A DNA stretch of 64,000 nucleotides from Fasciolopsis buskii (taxonomy: Eukaryota; Platyhelminthes; Trematoda; Plagiorchiida; Fasciolidae). How positions within the stretch are numbered: the stretch's first letter is position 1; each line of letters starts with the position of its first letter. Positions 24,962 to 33,900 of this stretch are shown one piece after another. Position numbers and translations under genes: made by a program. Below the pieces are notes generated by a model. It was not told where the DNA came from, ran no database searches, and saw nothing but the letters and a program-made list of their open reading frames with translations. The stretch is taken from positions 1 through 64,000 of the forward strand of contig LUCM01000206.1 in NCBI GenBank assembly GCA_008360955.1, read 5' to 3'.

Positions 24962-27900
24962 CCATGTATCATTGATTTCAACCGCTCCTAATTTTTTTGT
25001 GTTTTCGTTGCTGGTGTGCGGTGGTGGCCAGAACCAGAAAACCGATGCATGGAAACATGGATTTGAAACAAGGAAATGGATTAGCTTAAAATTTATTCAT
25101 CCCAGTAATGTAGGCTTTTTGAGTAACAGTTTTACCGCTTAAAGATGCTCTCTGAAATCGTGCTTGAATGTCGTTCTGTATCAGAAATATCTGAACCCGT
25201 TTCAGGTGAAGGCGTAGAGCACTTGAGCCAAGGCGATCGTGATCAAGTGGCGACTACCAGTGACTTGTCTGGCACAAATTTACAATCTAACAATCCTGTC
25301 TTCGTGACCAGTTCCTCATTGCCAACCGTCGATAGTACTGGATTGGGAACGACAAGCAGTAGTCATGTAACCGTTACGCGGACAGGTTCCGGTGCATCCG
25401 GGGCCAGCACGATGAATTTGGGCTTGATGGAAGGCAAACAACGTTGCTGTTTCAAACATCTTTATCTGCTCAAGCTACATGAGATTAAACGCGTATGTTG
25501 TGGTCACCCTGTTTGTCACCTGTTCGGAATCCTGTCACTTGCGTTCCACTTACTGCTAACTCTATTCAACCGTTTTTAACCCTACCATGAGCATAGTTAT
25601 CGCCTTTCAGTCCTTCTTGTTATTCGAAATTTTAGCGTTTATTAAGTGACTCTTCTAGCAGTCTATGTTTACTCGTTCATAAACATCCTCACCTGTTATC
25701 CGTATATTGGTTCAGAAGTTCTCGAAGGTGTACCTGAATCCATTGACAGATCCGTAAAAGTTATCATATTTCCGTTTCTACTTCGAGAGACTGGCCAACA
25801 AACGGAGATCTAGGTAGTCATTGCGGAATTCTGTTCTCCTGAATCCATATTGGTCATTTGATGGCCTATAGATGTTTAATCGTCCTTCTAAAGTTGAACA
25901 GGCATGCTGACTCTTTAAAAGAGCCAGGCACATTGTTCACAGGAATTAGGTTTCATGTTTTTGTTTACCTCTATTCACGTTTACTTATACTATTATATTG
26001 CATGTTATATAAGTGTATAGGACTATTTGCTTTATATATATACTAGTGAATCATTTGTGGATGTTATGTGGACTCTTCAACGGAGAGCTTCTATTCACAC
26101 TCCTGACGCTATAAATTAGATTCTGGTGCCACATACCAATTCGATGTGTAATGTATGGGGTTGTTTGGACAGAAGAGTACCGGGTACGCAAACCTGGCAA
26201 GCGGGAATGACCGCAAAACCGGTCTTGTGCTTCCGGGAAAATCTTGTTCATTCATCCAGACACTACCCACACTATCCGTGGATCTGTGTATACGCTTATT
26301 TTGTCCTTGTAGCGTCCTGTGGCAAGTCAACTAGCAAGCTGACTAACATGAGAAATATCCGTGCCGATTCCTCCCGTAGGTTATTAACTTCGATACGGCT
26401 TCCCCCGATCGAGCGGCTTTTGGTCTCGTGGTACGTGCATGTTCTGAGGAGGATGATCGCGTGTACGCTTACTGTTTGGCTGCTAGTTTTGCAGCGTCAG
26501 CTGCAGTGGCCGCTGGTCGTTGCCCGGAGCCTGTAGAATCGGCAGTGGCTGCTGCTGCGGCTGCTGCCTCTAATCGTCCAGAGCCGATTGGATCCATGTA
26601 TGGTGGAGGCACTGTTACAAATTCCTCTACCGTCACCGGTGTAACCACCTCAAACTCGACCACCACAATTAACAATCCCAACACGAGTAATCCAAATATC
26701 CACGTAGCGACGTTACAGGCATGTGTTGATGAGGCAAAGCGTGTGTTCCTGAATAAACTTTGTCATCATATCATACAAGTGTCATGTCTCGCACAAAGTC
26801 CTGATGAGCTTCTTGTAGATGTTGAACCAGAGGAGTTACTAGGATTTGATTTGGAGCAGGTTTTTAATGCGACAGCAGTCGCGTTAAAGTCAAAGAAGTG
26901 AGTTTACCCCTGTTTTTAACTGACTTGGTGACCATGCATTCTCATGCGCCATTGGGTGAATTAGAGGTTCTGTATAACCCATATGAGAGCACTGTTTATT
27001 GGTCTGAATGATACGATTTCTTTTCGCCACGGATAAGTTCCAGCCAAACTGAGTTATACATCGGATGACCCTGAAATGCTCCCTTTGAGAAGTAGCAGTG
27101 CGCAGAATATATTTCGGATAACCTTCAAATCTAACCGCTTTGGTGGAGCTAAGTTCTGGTATGTATGATGCGTAATAAGAATATTTTGTCCTGACCATTT
27201 TCGTTCGTCAGTCTTCTGTAAGTGTTGTTTTTTCTTGCACATAAATGAAACTGCGGGAAAAATTCACACAAGAACCAGTTTGTTATTTCCGCTATTAAAA
27301 GATTGTATTTAGTTATGAAAACGGTATTCTGCGGCTTGATAGTTCTGAAAGAAAAGGTGATGGGACACTGCAATGGATGGATAAAGAGTAAAGATGAAGG
27401 GGTGATGAAGCGGACTTCGAAGGACAAAGGTTAGAATACTGCTGGTAGAAAATGGGTGGCAAACCAACCGCCCGAAGATTAGCCAGACTAAAGTCACCAA
27501 TCAGTCGGATGATCTTGCGTTGAACTCGATCAGGTAGAGAAAGAGATGCGGATAAAGTCACACCCTACAAATGACTGCAGCATTCAAAGGTAGAATAAAT
27601 TTGAGCTTTGTACAATCTAAGGTAAGTATAAGCAAAGTAGCGCTCGGTGCGAAATGTAAAACCCATTTCTTCCGGAGCACGCAAAAATATCCGTAATGTG
27701 AAAGTAGATTAACCTAAGGAAGAAGCTATAAGTAAGATGAGAACTAAAACTATGAAAAAAATTGATTAGGTAAGTGGGAGCGACGTTATCGATTGCGCGT
27801 CGGAATCCATAGTTTCCCTGAGAACGTTATGATATCCCATCGAACTGGAGTCGAAGGAGCTGATCGGCAGGATGGTAAAGTGAAAGGTCGCATTCGCGAA

Positions 27901-30900
27901 CCGTTGGGAATCGGTCACCGAAAGTCCGGTTCATATGCCTTCAAAACCACACTTGCAGGCAGGCCAACAGGCGCGTTTAACTCTGATAGTGTACTCATTT
28001 TCGATTGATGTCTGCTGCCTCAGTGAAACGGGGAACTCAGGATTCGAACAGAGTAGACCAGTTCTGCGCCAGATTTCTTGTCAAGACATTTCCTGTGCAC
28101 TTCAGGAGACAAAACTGTGGGTCAACGTGGTGTGGGAATAGTCTTGAGTGAGAAGGCTGAAGCAGCCCTTTTAGACTGGATCCCAGTCAACAGTCGCTTG
28201 TGTGCCATGAGACTGCAGAGATCAGTCGGCGTCCGAAAGGATAGTAGTGTTAAGCGCAGTTTATTTGTTATCTCGGCATACGCCGCGCTGACATGGTGAG
28301 AGACGAGTTTTACGATAACCTTGTCACTCTTGTTCGGAAGAGCAAAGGCTCTAATACTGTAGTTTTAGCAAGTGATTTGAATGCACAAGTTAGAAAACTT
28401 AGTGCATCGGAGTCCCGTTTGGGTGGGCGATGCGCCTTACCGGCTCAGCGAACAGACAACGGAGAAAGACTTCTCCAGTATTGTGCAGATACTAACCTAT
28501 TCCTAACTAGTACGAATTTGCGACACAGTTTCCGCCGCACGGCCACGTGTACCTCTAACTGGACGGGTAGTCTGAATTCGATCGACAATATCGTAGTAAC
28601 CTACCGTTGGCGCGGTTCTCTCCAGAACTGTACATCGTACCGGACCACGTACGTCGAAACGGACCACGTGTTAGTTTTATTGCGATTTTTACTGCAGCTC
28701 AACGGCCAACGACGCAGGCCACAAACCCGATTGGCCATCGAACGTCTATCCGATTCGGCTGTTCGCAACAGCTTTAAACCCACATTATCCCAGAAACCAG
28801 CGCCGGGACGAAATCAAGCAGGCGACGCATTTGGCAGCAAGTTTCTCCTGTGGTCCTAGATCTGGCGTTCATCAAAAACACTGGATCTCGCAAGGTTCGC
28901 TGGATCTAATGGAGCAAACGCGCCAGCTCCACAACTTCAAGGAGGTGAATAAGGTGTGTTGACAGGTGCAGCGTCGATTGATCAAAAGTCTGAAGAATAG
29001 CCGTCACAACTGGTGGATCAAGGTAGTCGAAAAGATGGAAATAGCGGCTGTTTCACGTAACAGACAAAGACTGTTCGAGCTTATACGTGACATCGATGGA
29101 CGGCGAACTTTGGTTGGCGAAATCGTGTGCGATAGAAGTGGAGAGCTCGTCCATGGTAGACAACAAAGGGTGGATCGTTGGGCTGAGCACTTCAAGGATC
29201 AGCTTACCTGGTCTCACGCTGTCTTATTTAGGCCGACGTCCGGAGCTGCGAATCCTTAGGATGTGTCCGTCGACCCCATCCCACCCCACACCACTCCCAA
29301 CGGAATTTGAAATGGAGTCGAGTATTTGACTTCTGAAGCAGGATAAAGCAACTTGTCCCGACAAAATACTACAAGTTCTTTTCAAACTGGCTAGAGAAGA
29401 TCCGATGAAATCAGTTATCTTCTTGCTTCGTGATATTTGGAACGAGGAACCTATTCCATTATCGTGGGATGAGTCACTGATTGAACCCATATCAAGGACA
29501 CACGAAGTGACTGTAACAATCATCGTGGGATTAGTTTAATTCCGATAGTTACTAAGGTTTTAGCTTCGATAATGCTGCACCGTTTGACACCGATTCGCGA
29601 GAGTAATATCCGCGTACAACAGGCCGGATTTCGTCCAGATCAAGGGTGCATCAACCAGATATTCACACTTCGGCAGTTTCTTTAAAGTTTCCACAGATAC
29701 CTCCACTCTTAGGCAGCAGTTCCTCTCGACTTGAAAGGCAAGGTCAAACTTAGCGGGTCGGACAGCACTATACAGTGCTCTCCATCGGAACACTGTGCCA
29801 TCGAAGTTCGTAAACCTGTTGCTAATTTTGTACTTGTATTCCAATGGTCCTGTGGGGATATAAGGTCAACTATCAAGTTTATTCGAAACGAATAGTGGCA
29901 TTCGACTAGGGTGTCCCATCTCTCCATTCTTGTTCAACTTCGTCATGGACGAGGTGATGGAAAATGCTTTAGGAGGTCTCCGGGATGTGGGAGCCGAACT
30001 GGGAAGTGGAGGGAAGCTATGCGACCTAGATTACGCTGACGACGTTGTGCGTTTTCGAGTCTGCGGACTATGCACAACGGGCACTAGATAGACTGTCCAG
30101 ATCGGTTGCTCGGTTTGGCATGTGCTTTGCACCTTTGAAGTGCAAAGTATTGCTACAGAACTGGACGACAGCAGCGCCGAACTTGATACTGGATGGAGAG
30201 GAAATAACAATGGTGGACCGTTTCACCTGCCTTGGTAGCTGCGTGTCCAACGATGGTAGCTCGGGATTGGAGGTGAGTATGCGTATATCCAAGGCTCGTG
30301 CAGCTTACGCTGGATTGAAGCACTTGTGGCGTCGGCCTCATATTTCACTGAAGTTGAAAGGTCGCGTGTACTGTGCTGCAGTGCGTTCAGTTCTGTTGTA
30401 AGGTTGCAGACGTGGAGTATCCGTGTGGGCGATGTTCGTCGGTTGGAGGTTTTCTACAACCGATGTTTACGTAGAATGGCTAGGATTGGATGGAGTGACC
30501 AGGTGAGTAATGTGGAGGTCAGGAATCTAATACTAAGTGTTGGCTTTCCGAATACTTTATATTAGCGTATGAAACCTAATAGGCTGTGCTGGTTGGGTCA
30601 CGTGTTGCGTATGACGAACACTGGTCTACCATACCGTGCCGTATTTTACGTTCCTCCCACGGAGTGGCAGAAGCCATGTGGAGGTCAACATTTGACGTGG
30701 AATGAGGATGTATGTAGCGAACTTAGGTAAAGTAGGTGTCTCACGTCTTCGTGGTTGAGGTCCGAAAGTCTTGGTAACTAACTGGCTGTGGACACTGAAG
30801 GATATGACAGTAAACCGTGAACAGTGGCGATCATGTTGTCAATTTCTGTGGAATCAGAATGATTGAAGATGTGTGTCTGTACAGTCGATCTGAAATTGAG

Positions 30901-33900
30901 TCGGTGCCGGAATAGTAGGCCTGTTTGAAAGCGGTGATGGCTCTTTGGTGGTGTTCTTTAAGGTATCAAAAGGTGTGCAAGTTTTGGTGCTTTAGCACTC
31001 CTTATCCCACTGTAGTTGATTGTGAGTAGAGTTGAAGTGATATACTGGTTCTTTACTGAATTTCTGTCCAGCGACTTTCTCACGCTTTGTCGACTTGTAT
31101 TTCGGGAAAGCTATATGAGCAAACTCCAATTTATGTATATAGTTGTTCAAAATTCAGTGACAGCGTTGTTAGTAGAATGTATTACTGACTTTTGGGCAAC
31201 TGCATGCATAAACTCATCACGTGACCCATCGACTTTTGATTCACTCCGAACCTCTCGGTCCAGATTCCCACACTCCAGTTTATTATTTGTTAGCCACTCG
31301 TTGTTTGTTTGGGGTGGAGATGTTGATGCTTTTTTGAAAACTAGGTAAAAAGACACGTACTCTTATTCCTTTACCTCATTCATTTTTCCAAAGATTTGGC
31401 CGACAGCTCACACGAAACATATCGATTAAAACCTCTCGACGCCTGATTGTCTCTGCTAAACGGAATGCTGGCCCACCAAACACCCCAGTTCATGGAAATA
31501 ATCAGTGGTTTCAACTACCATCGGACCCACGAGCTGGTGGATCTGGAGCCAGTCTCATCACTAGTCCCCGTCGTTCTGTTTTAGGGAATCTACTCGGAGT
31601 AAGTATTCATCTTATCTTCCTATCTTTCGTTTTCGTTATCTACACGTTTCTGTTTGTTGTTGATACCGAACATCTGACGGTGTTTTGCAGTCTGTTTCAC
31701 TTGAGAAGTGTGTACCATTGATAATTGTTTTAATTGAAACTGGACCGGCCTCGTTCAGTTTATCAGAGTAACATCCTTTGTCGTCGTCGTCGTTTTGAAA
31801 GTTTGTTGGTTGACGCACTCTATTTGTCTCATCTGGGTTGATATCGAAATGCATGATGGTAAACGGTAATTCGTTGTAGCCCCTCTCGTTTTATGGCCTG
31901 AACCGTCAAAACTTCTTCAGGTTTCGGGCTAATGGTAGCGCCTTCCACAACATTCATGCTGTCTGGTACAAAGCACAACATTGGTAAAATTCGTTGCCAA
32001 TTTATTAATCCGTCAAAAACAGCATATCGATAGGAGGCTCATAGCGTTAACAGGAAGATGAGAACTCTCCTCTATTGCAAAATTCATTAACTATAGTGGG
32101 ATTCGGTCTCCGCATAATTGGGTTTTTGATACATGTTGACTAACAGTAACTCCTTGTAACCAATGGGCAATGATTGGTATATTAATATAGGTTCAATTTA
32201 TCCTGTGGACTGAGTTCGCACTTAGTATCACACGGTTTTGTTTTCGTGTGATCTGTTTCTAGTTCTGACCTTGATACTTTGCTTCATGCCAGTTTTTAAC
32301 TACGCAGCCAAACCATTTTATCATTTGCTTTATATCGTCGTCTATGCGTATCCGTCTCAAATATGTATTTTTCACTGCTGTCTGTTTTCTCCCCTCTACT
32401 CATGAAGAACCGAGGTCAGACGATGGATGCAGCCACATTCACTGCACCCTCTCAGCCACATGAGTTGAGTCGTTATGCTAGCACTCCTCTCAGAGAGACT
32501 CGCTCCGGCAGAAACACTTGCCCACCTCCGACACCTACAGCTGATCAAGTTGCATCGACCATGCTCAATCTGATCCGTCCCAGTCGGTCGTCAGATCGTG
32601 TTCGAGGTCGCAATGGTGTTCCGATTGTGCGTGACCGTAATGCAAATGAAGAAGAGATTGAGACAGACTTGTCAATGTATTCACAGCCTTTGCTCTTTGA
32701 AGACTATACAGATGATGATCCCGACTTAGATTGTGTTTCAATGACGTCAGGGAATTTTGGCGGACGTGGGGCGTGGCCAGCTTTTGCCAAGCAGTCCACT
32801 GCTATCGATCTGGAAAACGTACGTCACACAATGCCTCGGCTAAATGGAATCGATGCACTGTCCTCAGCATCCTCAATGCAATCGAATACACTCGATCTAA
32901 CGGCACGAAATCTGACAACAGACAGTCTGACGTCTTTGAGATCTTTGCGTACCGCAACGACCAGTCGGAGCTCTTTGAGCCATGCTCGAGGTTTTCTTTT
33001 TGGGCGCAGTTCAGCCATGACGCCTAACGATCGTCCTCATACAGAGCATCGTTTCGAACATATTGGTGGCCAGCGTAAAAGCGTGTGTCAGTCTGTGCTA
33101 GCTGGATTGAAGAATTTTCGACGTTCTATTGCTGGTGCTGGAAACGCTTTATTGCATGGAAGTGCAGTAGGAAGTCCATTTGCTGCGCGCACAGGCCGGG
33201 TTCCTGCTCGAACTGTGAACCCATCTAATCTAGCCACTACACCAGGATTATTGAATCGTAGTGCCAGTGTGGATGCCGGTCCTGGTGTCATGCTGACCGC
33301 GGCCGCTGCTGCTTCTCCGTTAACTGCAGGCCCATGTGAGATTCGCCTCTCTGGGCTCAGTCTGAATAGACCACCTGCCGCCCCGTTAGCAGAAACTGAA
33401 TTCGAACGAGATATTGATGGGGACTCATCGCCCATATCACATACTTCTTACCCGCTCTGCTCGACGCAGTCATTCTGTTCTGCTGTGAAATCGATCCCCC
33501 AGACCGTCATTGGGGCTACTCCGTTACGCAGTTCCGTGAATGCTTCTGTTCATGTCCACCAGGTCTTTCCTCGTAGCTTGACCGCAACAGTTGGTCCTCA
33601 GAGTGCTGTTTTGGTGAGTTTTGCTGTCTTCCTGTCTTTTAGGTATCCGTTTGCTGTCTCATACCCTTGAAAAACGCGAATTAGAGATAACACGAAGACA
33701 ACGAGTCCATCAGACATTGGCGTTATTGTCTTCTATCTGTTGGGATCGAAATTGCCCGAAATTCCGGTGTACTTGATGTAGCATTGATTCATTTACCTCT
33801 GTTTTATTACACTGAAGGCAAAATGAGTTTTGGTCGAATATTCTTGCAAGAAGGGGCTTATTCATCCTGTCTTTAAAGAGGTATATTACAGATGAATAAA

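Larger units (their letters stand above)
26898..31393 (+). other. ECT2: ECT2 intron 14 (4.5 kb)
   Basis: Largest intron. It contains a fragment of a second LINE type (27310-27620, minus) and the nearly complete LINE copy 2 (27780-30890, plus). No feature is seen in 26900-27300 or 30900-31390. Confidence 0.8.

Noticed and set aside
32824..33435. Minus and alternative-frame open frames of 64-115 codons
   Set aside because: Shadows of ECT2 exon 16; the plus frame runs open for 435 codons with coding-like composition.
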